Part shown: positions 53,596 to 62,588 of the stretch, one piece after another
Layout: every line of letters begins with the position of its first letter
How positions within the stretch are numbered: the first letter of the stretch is position 1
Origin: Nitrospirillum amazonense
GTDB lineage: Bacteria > Pseudomonadota > Alphaproteobacteria > Azospirillales > Azospirillaceae
Direction: 5' to 3'
DNA length: 64,000 nucleotides
Assembly (NCBI RefSeq): GCF_007828035.1
Contig: NZ_VITV01000002.1
Location: 799,591 to 863,590, forward strand
Program-made: the position numbers and the translations under genes
The notes under the pieces: generated by a model
Databases searched by the model: none
The model's input: the letters and a program-made list of their open reading frames with translations, nothing else
What the model was told of the DNA's origin: nothing

Positions 53596-54579
53596 TCAGC
53601 GGGTTGACGCCGGATAGACGGCGATAGAGCTGAACGCGCGACCGTCATGCGCGGGAACGGCCGTGATCTGGGGATAGAGCGCGGTTGCGGCGCGAATGCG
53701 CGCGATGGCCGTCTGTATTTCGGAGCGGTTTTCGCCAATCAGGAACCGCATCATCCAAGGCTTCTCCGCCGGCCGCGCCAGCCCTTCCATCTGCCAAACG
53801 AGATCACCGACGAAGGCATAGCGCTTCCCCGAGGGCAAGTTGACGAAGACGACGACCGAGTCCGGCGTATGGCCGGGCGCCGGTACGATCACGACCGAGC
53901 CGTCGCCGTAAACATCATGGCTGCTTGGGAAACCGAGATAGGCACCGCCGTCGAAGTGATAGGCCTGATAGCTGACCGCGTGGAAGCTGTTGAGCACCTC
54001 GGTACCCTCACCATGCGAGTCGATAAAGCGCTGGCCGGCATCATCCACCAGTACGGGTATACCGTGGAAATCATCCACGCCGCTGATGTGGTCCCAGTGT
54101 GCATGGGTTGGAATGATCGCGGTAATCGTGTCGGCCTGCACCCCGGCCAACTGATCGATGATGGGCGTGCCAAGGTGGTGAGGCGACTGTTGGAGCGATG
54201 GCAGCAGTTTGAGTTGCTGCTCGACATTCCGCCCGAACCCCGTGTCGATCAGCAGGTTTCCCTTGGGATGCCGCACGAGCACGCCGCTCGCGGCGAATGC
54301 GCGCTTCTCGCTCCACGAACCGCCCCGAAATGCCAACGCCGCGGGGGTTTCGTATGTCCCTGTCGGCATCACGCTGATCGACATGGCCGCCGGAGGCGTG
54401 GCTGACGGCAGCGCCCCGACATCGACTTGCGGCACGTCGAGCCGGATCGGAGCGAAAGTCCAGGCGAACGAAAGCAGCGCCACCATGAGCACTATCGCGA
54501 GCCCGATCAGCGTGCTGTTGATCGGGCGGCGGCGCATCCGCGCCAAGAGCGCGTTCCCGCCTTCGATAGCTTGAGCCAT
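53596..54579 (-). CDS. Membrane-anchored metallo-beta-lactamase-fold hydrolase
   Basis: 327 residues. One N-terminal membrane span (STLIGLAIVLMVALLSFAW, about 22-40) puts the catalytic domain in the periplasm. The MBL zinc motif is THAHWDH, further ligands in PAPGHTPDS, VGDLVW and PAHDGR. Resembles lactonase or arylsulfatase-like MBL enzymes; the substrate is unknown. ATG with AAGG seven bases upstream; the frame continues to 54654 through the operator and is not coding there. GC is visibly lower than the neighbours. Divergent from a TetR gene with a shared operator. Confidence 0.85.
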   Translation of the reverse strand: MAQAIEGGNALLARMRRRPINSTLIGLAIVLMVALLSFAWTFAPIRLDVPQVDVGALPSATPPAAMSISVMPTGTYETPAALAFRGGSWSEKRAFAASGVLVRHPKGNLLIDTGFGRNVEQQLKLLPSLQQSPHHLGTPIIDQLAGVQADTITAIIPTHAHWDHISGVDDFHGIPVLVDDAGQRFIDSHGEGTEVLNSFHAVSYQAYHFDGGAYLGFPSSHDVYGDGSVVIVPAPGHTPDSVVVFVNLPSGKRYAFVGDLVWQMEGLARPAEKPWMMRFLIGENRSEIQTAIARIRAATALYPQITAVPAHDGRAFSSIAVYPASTR

Positions 54580-54609
54580 TGATCTGCCTTTCGTGTAACA
54601 ATAACGCAT

Positions 54610-54642
54610 ATTATCGCTACAACGATAATGACGACTATCGTT
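54610..54642. promoter_or_regulatory. TetR operator candidate between divergent MBL and TetR genes
   Basis: Two overlapping perfect inverted repeats: ATTATCG-CTACAA-CGATAAT (54610-54629) and AACGATA-N8-TATCGTT (54621-54642). They lie 15 bases before the TetR start and about 30 bases before the MBL start, ideal for joint repression. Confidence 0.65.
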
Positions 54643-54656
54643 AGGAGTCAACACGC

Positions 54657-55319
54657 ATGAGGGATTGGTCCCCCGATCATCCGCGAGCGAAGGTGATGGC
54701 GCGCAAGCGCGCTGCGATCGTGGCGGCCGCCGAGCAGGCGTTCGTGCGGGACGGCTATGCGGGCAGTGGAATGGAGAGCATCGCCCGTGAGGCTGGCGTT
54801 TCCATCATGACGCTGTACCGCCATGCTCGAACCAAAGACGATCTGTTCGCCGCGGTAATGGAAAGCGCGTGCCACCCGGCCGATATGGAAGAGTCGGTCA
54901 GGATCGAAGATGTTTTGAAGAAGTCGCTCGCGGACATTCTTCTCTTTGTCGGCGTGATGTTCCAGGAGCGTATTCGTGGCGCGAAGACGACCAACCTGCT
55001 CCGGGTCGTCATGACCGAGATACGACGATTTCCACACCTTGGTGCGCTGGCATACGATGGCCTGATCAATGCACACGTCGAAAGGCTGGACTCTTTCCTG
55101 TCAACTCGGGCCGAGACATCCGGGGTGCCGGCGGAGCGACGGCGCAAGATCGGCCATGATTTCTTCGAGCGGTTGGTCGGTCTCGATGACTATCGTGTGC
55201 TGCTTGGGCTGCCGGCTCCGTCGGAGCAGGACATGCGCAGGCGGGCGGAACTGGCCGCCCGGGAAGCTGTTGCGGAGTTGGGGAGGGAGCAACCCGCTTC
55301 CAATCCGCACGAACCTTGA
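54657..55319 (+). CDS. TetR/AcrR-family regulator
   Basis: 220 residues. HTH at about residues 15-60 (AAIVAAAEQAFVRDGYAGSGMESIAREAGVSIMTLYRHARTKDDLF read in parts), then a helical ligand domain with EIRRFPHLGALAYDGL, as in AcrR C-terminal domain families. ATG with AGGAG eight bases upstream. Divergent from the MBL gene, with a double palindrome between, so it most likely represses both. Codon use is less GC-biased than the neighbours, as in the MBL gene, suggesting that the pair was acquired together. Confidence 0.9.
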   Translation: MRDWSPDHPRAKVMARKRAAIVAAAEQAFVRDGYAGSGMESIAREAGVSIMTLYRHARTKDDLFAAVMESACHPADMEESVRIEDVLKKSLADILLFVGVMFQERIRGAKTTNLLRVVMTEIRRFPHLGALAYDGLINAHVERLDSFLSTRAETSGVPAERRRKIGHDFFERLVGLDDYRVLLGLPAPSEQDMRRRAELAAREAVAELGREQPASNPHEP

Positions 55320-55475
55320 GGCGCCAATCCCTTCCTGACCTGATCGGTCCCGAGCGCCGGTTCATCCCCGCCCCCGCCAAAAGCGCCTAACGATCTTGTT
55401 AAAATCGATGTTGCGATCGTTTCTCATTATCAGTATCAGGGTGCCGACCGATCCTGACTGAATAATGGAAACACG

Positions 55476-57626
55476 ATGAAAAAGTGCGCCGTGTCGATGC
55501 TTGCCCTGTTGGCGGCGATGCAGGCCCCCTTGCGGGCCCAGGCCACGGAAGCGATGGACGCTGCCGTGGACACGACGGCCGCCGCCACCGACGCCGGCCA
55601 GGAAAAGACCCTGGACGACATCATCGTGAGCGGCACGCAGGCCCCCTCCTTCAAGGCGGAGGTGGTGCAGGTCGGCGCCTTCCGGAATCAGTCGCTGCTG
55701 GACACGCCGCTGACCGTCGCCATCCTGCCGCGCGCCTTGCTGGACGCGCAGGGGGCGCAGGGGCTGGACGACGCGCTGCGCAACACGCCCGGCGTGACGC
55801 AGCAGTCCACCAGCCCCCTGACCAGCAACAACTTCGTCTCGCGCGGCGTGCTGATGAACGCCCGCACCAACTATCGCCTGAACGGGTCCTTGCCCATCAT
55901 CAACCTGGGGCCCATCCCCATCGAGAACAAGCAGCGGGTTGAACTGCTGAAGGGCGTGTCGGCGCTGTACTACGGTATCAGCACACCGTCAGGCATCGTC
56001 AACGTGGTGACCAAGCGGGCGGGGTCCGACCCCGTCACCAGCTTCACCCTGAACGGCGACAACAACGGCAGTTTCGGCAGCGGCTTCGACATTGGGCGGG
56101 AGTTCGGCGACCACAACGAATACGGCGCCCGCATCAACGGCTATGCCTCGCGCATCGGCACGCCGGTGAATGATGTGGACGGCCGGCGCTGGTTGATGAG
56201 CGGCGCCTTTGACTGGCGCGCCAATGAGCGCCTGACCTTCAAGCTGGACACCGAATACTACCGCCGTGAGATGGATGAGCCGGGTGGCATCACCCTGCCC
56301 AGCGCGGTGGGTGCCAAGGGCGGCAACGGGGGCACCATCATCCTGCCGTCCATCCCGGACCCCAGCCTGCGCTTCGCCCCACTGAACGCGCCCTACAACA
56401 CCTGGGCCACCAACGTAGTGGGCCGCGCCGATTACGCCATCACCGACGACTGGTCGGCCCGCGCGGAATTCGGCGTCGCCTCCACCAGGCGGCAGCGCAC
56501 CATCGCCAACCTAGGGTCCATCAACCTGGCCACCGGCGCCGGCACGGTGAGCGGGACGTACACGCCCGACCAGGAATATCGCAACCAGAACCTGCGGCTG
56601 GAGGTGTCTGGCAAGCTTGACACAGGCCCGGTCAGCCACGAACTGCTGGTGGGCTTCAGCCGGAACCGGCAGACCCAGGAGGACCAGCACCAGCAATCCT
56701 ACACGGCGGTGAAGCAGAACCTGTACGACCCGCTGACCATCCCCTATGACAGCCTGAAGTTCACCACCACCAAGCTGAACGCCGGCAGCGTGAACATCGA
56801 TACCGGCGGCTACGTCATGGACATGGCGCACCTGGGCGATCACTGGCTGCTGATCGCCGGCGCCCGCTATGTCGATTACGACACCGCCTCCGCCGCCCGA
56901 AACTATGCCGTGCAGACGGTCACCCCGACCGCCGGGCTGGTTTACAAGCTGACGCCCAAGTCCAGCTTGTACGCCACCTATATCGAGGGCCTGGAAAGCG
57001 CGGGCACGGCACCCGACGGCACGACCAACGCCGGCACCATCCTGGACCCCGTGGTCAGCAAGCAGGTGGAGGTGGGCGGCCGCATGGAAGTGGGCGGCGC
57101 CATGATGTCGCTGGCCTGGTTCCACATCGACCGGGGCCTGGCCTACACCGACATCCACAACACCTACGTCCTGAACGGACAGGCCATCCATCAGGGCGTC
57201 GAAGCCTCCGTCCAGGGGGAGGTGCTGCCCGACCTGTCGATCATGGTCAGCGGCCAGTACCTGAACGCCCTTCAGGAGAACACCGGCAGCGTCTACCAGG
57301 ATGGCCGGCGGGTGGAGAACACGCCGCGCTGGTCCGGTTCCATCTTCGCGGAATACCATCCGGACCTCCTGGACGGCGTCGGCCTGAACGCGGGTGTCTA
57401 CTACACCGGCGATCGCGCGGCGGATGCGCAGAACCGCGCCACCTTGCCCGCCTACACGACGCTGAGCCTGGGGGCCAGCTACAAGACCCAGGTGCAGGGG
57501 AATGGCCTGACCCTGCGCGTCAACGCCGACAACGTGACCAACGAGCGTTACTGGGCCACCGGCGGCCCCACGCTCTACTCGGGCATGCCGGCCACGGTGC
57601 GCTTCTCCGCCACGCTTGATTTGTGA
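55476..57626 (+). CDS. TonB-dependent siderophore-type receptor
   Basis: 716 residues. Signal peptide of about 22 residues (ends LRAQ). TonB-box-like LDDIIVSGTQ near 46, plug domain (DTPLTVAILPRALLDAQGAQGLDDALRNTPGV and VELLKGVSALYYGISTPSGIVNVVTKR read in parts), then a 22-strand barrel ending in SATLDL with a C-terminal Leu instead of the usual Phe. The plug is of the ferric-siderophore class. No Fe-uptake genes are next to it. A stretch TCATTATCAGTATCA at 55423-55437 before the gene is weakly Fur-box-like. Substrate not certain. Confidence 0.9.
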   Translation: MKKCAVSMLALLAAMQAPLRAQATEAMDAAVDTTAAATDAGQEKTLDDIIVSGTQAPSFKAEVVQVGAFRNQSLLDTPLTVAILPRALLDAQGAQGLDDALRNTPGVTQQSTSPLTSNNFVSRGVLMNARTNYRLNGSLPIINLGPIPIENKQRVELLKGVSALYYGISTPSGIVNVVTKRAGSDPVTSFTLNGDNNGSFGSGFDIGREFGDHNEYGARINGYASRIGTPVNDVDGRRWLMSGAFDWRANERLTFKLDTEYYRREMDEPGGITLPSAVGAKGGNGGTIILPSIPDPSLRFAPLNAPYNTWATNVVGRADYAITDDWSARAEFGVASTRRQRTIANLGSINLATGAGTVSGTYTPDQEYRNQNLRLEVSGKLDTGPVSHELLVGFSRNRQTQEDQHQQSYTAVKQNLYDPLTIPYDSLKFTTTKLNAGSVNIDTGGYVMDMAHLGDHWLLIAGARYVDYDTASAARNYAVQTVTPTAGLVYKLTPKSSLYATYIEGLESAGTAPDGTTNAGTILDPVVSKQVEVGGRMEVGGAMMSLAWFHIDRGLAYTDIHNTYVLNGQAIHQGVEASVQGEVLPDLSIMVSGQYLNALQENTGSVYQDGRRVENTPRWSGSIFAEYHPDLLDGVGLNAGVYYTGDRAADAQNRATLPAYTTLSLGASYKTQVQGNGLTLRVNADNVTNERYWATGGPTLYSGMPATVRFSATLDL

Positions 57627-57628
57627 GG

Positions 57629-57735
57629 TCCTCAGGCGCCGGAGTTGTTCGTTTTCCTCGGGCGCCGGCAGGCCCGTCCAAGCCTTTGGCCGCCCTCGTT
57701 CCGCTCCTCCGGTGCTCACTCCGGCGCCTGCGGTC
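57629..57735 (-). repeat. Dispersed GC-rich structured repeat, copy B
   Basis: Reverse-oriented relative of the element at 48603-48690: read on the minus strand it has GACCGCAGGCGCCGGAG, GAGCACCGGAGG, GGAACGAGG and GGCGCCCGAGG. It ends with CCGGCGCCTGAGG, which can pair back to the start of the element. Immediately after the receptor stop, in the leuA upstream region. Confidence 0.65.
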
Positions 57736-57870
57736 ACAGGCCGAGCGACCAAAGATTGTCGTCAGCGCCCCCGGCATCGATTCTTTGATGCTGGGGCATG
57801 GCTGCCCTTGAAATTTCATGAGCGTGTTCGCTTGACACGCCCGGCCGATGCCGCTTTTATCCTGGGCATC

Positions 57871-57921
57871 ATGACCGACACCACGACCACCCTGCTGCTT
57901 CTTATGAACCCGGCCTCCTGA
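57871..57921 (+). CDS. leuL: leuA leader peptide
   Basis: 16-residue frame MTDTTTTLLLLMNPAS with four consecutive Leu codons (CTG CTG CTT CTT) preceded by four Thr codons, 242 bases before leuA. This is the classic design of a leucine attenuation leader: ribosome stalling at the Leu run, when leucyl-tRNA is scarce, changes the folding of the downstream RNA. The stop overlaps a hairpin (CCCGG at 57909-57913 with CCGGG at 57927-57931). No strong ribosome site is visible. Confidence 0.75.
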   Translation: MTDTTTTLLLLMNPAS

Positions 57922-58140
57922 GAGGACCGGGGATTTCGTCATAAGTTTGCGCAAGGTTCGTGAGTTTACCACATGTCGTGTCACGTCGCCCCCAGGGGCT
58001 CTTCTGCCAAGACCAGCATCGCCGCCGCCAGCGCCCAGCCGCTGACCCTCGCCGCGCGCCTGCTCCTTACCGGCGGTCGCCGGGCCTGACGGCCATCCGG
58101 CGGCTGTACCCTTGGCCGTATTCACCCCCCGACTGAATAC
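57909..58140 (+). promoter_or_regulatory. leuA leader RNA with competing hairpins (attenuator candidate)
   Basis: After the leader peptide, several inverted repeats can form: 57909-57931, CCGGCG/CGCCGG at about 58070-58085, ACGGCCA-N17-TGGCCGT at about 58088-58118, and TATTCA/TGAATA at about 58119-58140. Competing stems of this kind fit translation-coupled attenuation. I could not identify a textbook T-rich terminator, so the exact switch is unclear. Confidence 0.5.
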
Positions 58141-58163
58141 ATTGCAGCAGAGACGCCCTGACC

Positions 58164-59831
58164 ATGTTGCGCGATCCCTCCACCAAGTACCGCCCCTTCG
58201 CCCACGCCGACCTGCCCGACCGCACCTGGCCGTCACGCACCATCACCCGGGCGCCGCGCTGGCTGTCCACCGACCTGCGCGACGGCAACCAAGCCCTGAT
58301 CGACCCCATGGACGCGGAGAAGAAGCAGCGCTTCTTCGACATGCTGGTGAGGATCGGCTTCAAGGAGATCGAGGTCGGCTTCCCCTCCGCCTCGCAGACC
58401 GAATTCGACTTCGTGCGCAGCCTGGTGGAGGGCGGCAAGGTGCCCGACGACGTCACCATCCAGGTGCTGACCCAGGCGCGGCGCGACCTGATCGAGCGCA
58501 CGTTTGAGAGCCTGCGCGGCGCCCCCCGCGCCATCGTCCACATGTACAACGCCATCTCCCCCGCCTGGCGCCGCATCGTCTTCGGCATGGACCGGGCGGG
58601 CATCAAGGACATCGCCGTCAAGGGCGTGACCATCATGCGTGAGCAGGCGGAGAAGTATCCCGAGACCGACTGGATCTTCGAATACTCGCCCGAGACCTTC
58701 AGCACGGCTGAGCCCGACTTCGCCCTGGAGGTGTGCGAGGCGGTGCTGGACGTGCTGCAACCCACGCCGGACAAGCCCGTCATCCTGAACCTGCCGGCCA
58801 CGGTGGAAGCCGCGGGCCCCCACATCTACGCCGACCAGATCGAGCGGTTCTGCCGCCAGATCAGCCGCCGCGACAGCGTCATCATCAGCGTCCACCCCCA
58901 CAACGACCGGGGTACCGGCGTGGCCGCGGCGGAACTGGCGGTACAGGCCGGCGCCGACCGTGTCGAGGGCTGCCTGTTCGGCAATGGCGAACGCACGGGC
59001 AATGTCGATTTGGTGACCCTGGGCCTGAACCTGTACACCCAGGGCGTGGACCCGGGCCTCGACTTCTCCGACATCCAGTCGGTCGTCCAGACGGTCCAGT
59101 ACTGCAACCAGATTCCGGTGCACCCCCGCCACCCCTATGCCGGTGAGCTGGTGTTCACCGCCTTTTCCGGATCGCACCAGGACGCCATCAAGAAGGGCTT
59201 CGCGGCGCAGGCCGGCCGCAACGATCAATTCTGGGACGTGCCCTACCTGCCCATCGATCCCACCGACCTGGGCTGTGGCTATGAGGCCGTCATCCGCGTC
59301 AACAGCCAGTCGGGCAAGGGCGGCATCGCCTGGGTCATGGAACAGGACAAGGGCCTCAAGCTGCCCCGCCCCCTGCAGATCGACTTCAGCCGGGTGGTCC
59401 AGGGCTATGCCGACGAGACCAGCCGCGAGCTGACTGCCGCCGACATCTGGTCCATCTTCCAGGACACCTACTGCCTGACCGGCCTGCAGCGTTTCGAACT
59501 GATCGACTATCAGGAGACCGGCACCGCCGGCAGCAAGGAGCGCGTGTTCGCCGGCCGGATCAGCGTGGGCCGCGAGGAACGCAGCATCAGCGGCCGGGGC
59601 AATGGCCTGCTGTCCAGCGTGCTGGCCGCCCTGAAAGCCGACTGCGGCGTGGACCTGGACATCGTGGATTACCAGGAACACGCCATCGGCCACGGCGGCG
59701 ACGCCCGCGCCGCGGCTTACGTCGAATGCCGCACTGGCGACGGCCGCAAGGTCTTCGGCGTGGGCATCGACACCGACGTCGCCACCGCCTCCGTCCGCGC
59801 CGTGCTCAGCGCCGCCAACGGAGTGGGCTGA
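58164..59831 (+). CDS. leuA: 2-isopropylmalate synthase (long form)
   Basis: 555 residues, the long LeuA type. Condenses acetyl-CoA with 2-oxoisovalerate, the first committed step of leucine synthesis. Barrel motifs: [10 protein letters not shown] at 35-43 with metal-binding Asp40, HPHNDRG with metal-binding His residues, [18 protein letters not shown]. The C-terminal leucine-binding regulatory domain includes [17 protein letters not shown] and ends in [20 protein letters not shown]. Feedback inhibition by leucine is expected, and transcription is probably attenuated through the leader at 57871. ATG start. Confidence 0.97.
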   Translation: MLRDPSTKYRPFAHADLPDRTWPSRTITRAPRWLSTDLRDGNQALIDPMDAEKKQRFFDMLVRIGFKEIEVGFPSASQTEFDFVRSLVEGGKVPDDVTIQVLTQARRDLIERTFESLRGAPRAIVHMYNAISPAWRRIVFGMDRAGIKDIAVKGVTIMREQAEKYPETDWIFEYSPETFSTAEPDFALEVCEAVLDVLQPTPDKPVILNLPATVEAAGPHIYADQIERFCRQISRRDSVIISVHPHNDRGTGVAAAELAVQAGADRVEGCLFGNGERTGNVDLVTLGLNLYTQGVDPGLDFSDIQSVVQTVQYCNQIPVHPRHPYAGELVFTAFSGSHQDAIKKGFAAQAGRNDQFWDVPYLPIDPTDLGCGYEAVIRVNSQSGKGGIAWVMEQDKGLKLPRPLQIDFSRVVQGYADETSRELTAADIWSIFQDTYCLTGLQRFELIDYQETGTAGSKERVFAGRISVGREERSISGRGNGLLSSVLAALKADCGVDLDIVDYQEHAIGHGGDARAAAYVECRTGDGRKVFGVGIDTDVATASVRAVLSAANGVG

Positions 59832-59842
59832 GCAACCAGGGT

Positions 59843-60760
59843 TCAGGGCCGTCCCGCTTGCGGACGGCCCTGCCCCGGCGCCCGCGCGAAATCGATGAAG
59901 GCGCGCAGGGCGGCGGGCAGGTGCCGGCGGCTGGGGTAGTAGAGGAACAGGCCGGGGTAATAGGGGCACCAGTCTTCCAGCACCCGCACCAGGCGGCCCG
60001 ACGCGACCAGTTCGGTTATCCGGGCGTCGAACACATAGGCCAGGCCCATGCCGGCCAAGGCCGCGTCCACCATCAGATCCTGGTCGCTGAGGGTCAGGGG
60101 GCCATCGACCTCCACATCCAGCGCCACGCCCGCCCGCTCGAATTCCCAGCGATAGAGCACGCCGTTGAGGAAGCGGTAGCGGATGCAAGGTAGGCCGCGC
60201 AGATCGTGCGGGGTGGCCGGCACCGGATGGCGTTCGAAATAGGTGGGCGATCCCACCACAGCGAAGCGCTGGCGGGGGCCTAAAGGTACCGCGATCATGT
60301 CGCCGGCGATGCTCTCGCCGAAGCGCACGCCGGCGTCGAAGCCGCCGGCCACCACATCGACCAGCGCGTCATCCACTACCATCTCCACCCGCACGTCGGG
60401 GAAGGCCGCCAGGAAGCGCAGCACGAGGGGCAGCAGCACCAGCCGCGCCGCCGCCTGCGAGGCATTCAGGCGCAAGGTGCCCACGGGCTGGCCACGCAAG
60501 CTGTTCAAATCCTCGATGGCGTCATGGATGTCCAGGAAGGCCGGGCGGATGCGGACGTACAGCCGCTCTCCCGCCTCGGTCAGGGCGACGCTGCGCGTGG
60601 TGCGGTTGACCAGGCGCAGATCCAGCCGTTCCTCGATGGCGCGCAAGGCGTGGCTGAGGGCGGATGGCGTCACGCCCAGTTCCACCGCCGCCTTGCGAAA
60701 GCTGCGATGGGTGGCGATGGCCAGGAAGACGGACAGCTCCGCCGGATCGATGCGTTTCAT
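59843..60760 (-). CDS. LysR-family transcriptional regulator
   Basis: 305 residues. HTH at residues 5-65 (LSVFLAIATHRSFRKAA, VTPSALSHALRAIEERL) and an effector domain with FDAGVRFGESI and PCIRYRFLNG, a pattern common in regulators divergent from SDR genes. Its last codons form one arm of a hairpin that also follows leuA. Divergent from the SDR gene at 60897; operator candidate at 60774-60792. Confidence 0.92.
   Translation of the reverse strand: MKRIDPAELSVFLAIATHRSFRKAAVELGVTPSALSHALRAIEERLDLRLVNRTTRSVALTEAGERLYVRIRPAFLDIHDAIEDLNSLRGQPVGTLRLNASQAAARLVLLPLVLRFLAAFPDVRVEMVVDDALVDVVAGGFDAGVRFGESIAGDMIAVPLGPRQRFAVVGSPTYFERHPVPATPHDLRGLPCIRYRFLNGVLYRWEFERAGVALDVEVDGPLTLSDQDLMVDAALAGMGLAYVFDARITELVASGRLVRVLEDWCPYYPGLFLYYPSRRHLPAALRAFIDFARAPGQGRPQAGRP
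59845..59871 (+). terminator. leuA 3' hairpin overlapping the convergent LysR gene end
   Basis: AGGGCCGTCC-N7-GGACGGCCCT, perfect 10-bp stem starting 13 bases after the leuA stop. It encodes the last residues of the convergent LysR protein as well, so both roles are shared. No T tract follows. Confidence 0.55.
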
Positions 60761-60773
60761 AGGCCGATATTAT

Positions 60774-60792
60774 TGATGAAGTTGTCTCATCA
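60774..60792. promoter_or_regulatory. LysR binding-site candidate
   Basis: TGATGA-AGTTGTC-TCATCA, perfect 6-base arms, 7-base centre, fits the LysR T-N11-A pattern. A third half-site TCATCA lies at 60819-60824. Between divergent LysR and SDR genes. Confidence 0.5.
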
Positions 60793-60896
60793 GGCTAACG
60801 CAAATTCCTTGGATTAATTCATCAGATGCGCGGCGCTAGCTTTCCCTTCGTCAGCCGGCGGCACTGGGCTCCGGCCCCCAAACAAAGGAGAGCATC

Positions 60897-61733
60897 ATGC
60901 GTGTCTGGTTCATCACCGGGGCGTCCCGGGGTTTCGGCGCCCTGATCACCGAGCAGGCCCTGGCCGCCGGCGATGCCGTGGTCGCCACCGCCCGCGACCC
61001 GTCCACCGTCACCGCCCGCTTCGGATCCCTTCCCCGCCTGCTGGCCGCCAAGCTGGACGTGACCAACGAGGCGCAGGCCCAGGCGGCGGTGGAACAGGCC
61101 ATCAAGACCTTCGGCCGCATCGACATCCTGGTGAACAACGCCGGCTATGGGCTGCTGGGCGGCGTGGAGGAAGCCAGCGGGGCGGAGGTGGAACGCCTGT
61201 TCGCCACCAACGTCTTCGGCTTGCTGGCCGTGACCCGCGCCGTGCTGCCGCATATGCGCCGCCAGCGCGCCGGTCACATCATCAACCTGTCGTCCATCGG
61301 CGGCTATCAGTCCTTCATCGGCTGGGGCCCCTATTGCGCCACCAAGTTCGCAGTGGAAGGCCTGACCGAGGCGCTGGCGCTGGAGGTCGCCCCCCTAGGC
61401 ATTCATGCAACCGTGGTGGAGCCCGGCTTCTTCCGTACCGACTTCCTGGATGACCAGTCGCTGGCCCGCACCAAGGCGCAGATCGAGGATTATCACGCCA
61501 CGGTGGGCGGCATGCGCGACTTCGCCGCTGGCGCCAACCATGCCCAGCCGGGCGATCCGGCCCGCCTGGCCCAGGCCTTCATCGCCCTGGTGAACGCGCC
61601 GCAGCCGCCCGTGCGCCTGCCACTGGGCAGCGACACGGTGGCCGCCATCGAGAAGAAGAACGCCTTCGTGGCCGGCGAACTGGCGCAGTGGCGGAAGGTG
61701 GCGCTGTCCACCGACTTTCCGGCCGGCGCGTGA
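60897..61733 (+). CDS. Short-chain dehydrogenase/reductase (classic SDR)
   Basis: 278 residues. Cofactor loop ITGASRGFGALI, NNAGYG, Ser in NLSSIGG, catalytic Tyr/Lys in GPYCATKFAVEGL, and the PGFFRTDF segment. Classic SDR of the type that oxidises or reduces a ketone/alcohol with NAD(P). The Arg after the Gly loop suggests NADP(H). ATG after AAGGAG. Under the divergent LysR. Substrate unknown. Confidence 0.92.
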   Translation: MRVWFITGASRGFGALITEQALAAGDAVVATARDPSTVTARFGSLPRLLAAKLDVTNEAQAQAAVEQAIKTFGRIDILVNNAGYGLLGGVEEASGAEVERLFATNVFGLLAVTRAVLPHMRRQRAGHIINLSSIGGYQSFIGWGPYCATKFAVEGLTEALALEVAPLGIHATVVEPGFFRTDFLDDQSLARTKAQIEDYHATVGGMRDFAAGANHAQPGDPARLAQAFIALVNAPQPPVRLPLGSDTVAAIEKKNAFVAGELAQWRKVALSTDFPAGA

Positions 61734-61736
61734 GCA

Positions 61737-61770
61737 GACGGGGCGACCCTTCGAGGAGGGCCGCCCCGTC
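61737..61770. terminator. Hairpin between convergent SDR and cupin genes
   Basis: GACGGGGCG and CGCCCCGTC pair over 9 bases with an inner CCCT/AGGG pair. Fills the gap between the two 3' ends; probably bidirectional. No T tract. Confidence 0.65.
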
Positions 61771-61771
61771 G

Positions 61772-62443
61772 CTATTGCGCCTGATCGCGCGCGAACTGCT
61801 GCGCGCACAGCCCTTGCGGCTGCCAATCCTGGATCAGGGTGGTCGGCGGCCGGGCGGCATCGTGCAGGATGAGGGCGAAGCCATGGCGCGGCGCCGTGCC
61901 GATGGCCATGAGCAGCATCGGCGGGCCACCTTCGATGACCAGGCTGTTGCCCGGTCCCCGCTCCTGCCGGGCACCGGCCGGCGTCTCCAGGCATGTATCC
62001 CCGGTCAGCGCATAGAAGGCCTCCGGCCCTGAATGCACATGCAGGGGCGCCGTCATGCCGGGCGTGAAGACCGACCGCAGATATTCCGCCGAATAGGAGG
62101 CAGCGGAGGTCACCGGCAGGGGCCCGATGTCCGCCACGTGCGTACCACCCTGCGGGGGCCGCCATCCTCTCCCTTCGATGGTGAACAGCCACACCTTGCC
62201 GAAGGCGGCGACGACGCTGCCCGTCTTGCTGGCCACCGCCTCCGCCGCCGCCTTGGAGGGGAAGGTGTCCAGGTGCCAATAAATGTCGCCCCCCGGCAAG
62301 GCGGCGATGTTCTGGTGGGCCATCAGGCAGGCGGGGCCGGCCGCCTCCTCCACGCCGCAAGGGCGGGCGGTCGCCTGTCCGAAGGCTGGACCAGCCATCA
62401 GCGTGGCGGCGATAACAGCCCCGACAGCATATGCTTTGCCCAT
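61772..62443 (-). CDS. Secreted cupin-domain protein
   Basis: 223 residues. Signal peptide of about 22 residues (ends AGPAFGQ). The mature protein contains a cupin motif with histidines (APLHVHSGPEAFYALTGDT) in a domain that may bind a metal, preceded by about 90 residues that resemble a second, degenerate cupin. No catalytic role assigned. ATG at 62443 with GGAG six bases upstream; the longer frame to 62518 has no support. Confidence 0.8.
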   Translation of the reverse strand: MGKAYAVGAVIAATLMAGPAFGQATARPCGVEEAAGPACLMAHQNIAALPGGDIYWHLDTFPSKAAAEAVASKTGSVVAAFGKVWLFTIEGRGWRPPQGGTHVADIGPLPVTSAASYSAEYLRSVFTPGMTAPLHVHSGPEAFYALTGDTCLETPAGARQERGPGNSLVIEGGPPMLLMAIGTAPRHGFALILHDAARPPTTLIQDWQPQGLCAQQFARDQAQ

Positions 62444-62588
62444 AAGCCACTCCCCTCTATGGATGGCGCAGCATGTCCATCCCAAGGGCGGGGGCGCAAT
62501 ATCTCCGGGTAGATACAACTTTTCGTGGGATCATGAGGTGGGGTTGGGTCGCGCCGCGCAAACCTGCCTCCTGCCCGCCACCACTTGC

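Noticed and set aside
55423-55437. A Fur box before the siderophore-type receptor
   Set aside because: Only a weak resemblance to the Fur consensus, and many alphaproteobacteria use other iron regulators; not listed as a site.
57973-58089. A second Leu-containing short frame (38 codons, with three consecutive Leu codons) as the leuA leader
   Set aside because: No ribosome site, and the 57871 frame has a longer Leu run and leaves room for attenuation stems. It remains a weaker alternative.
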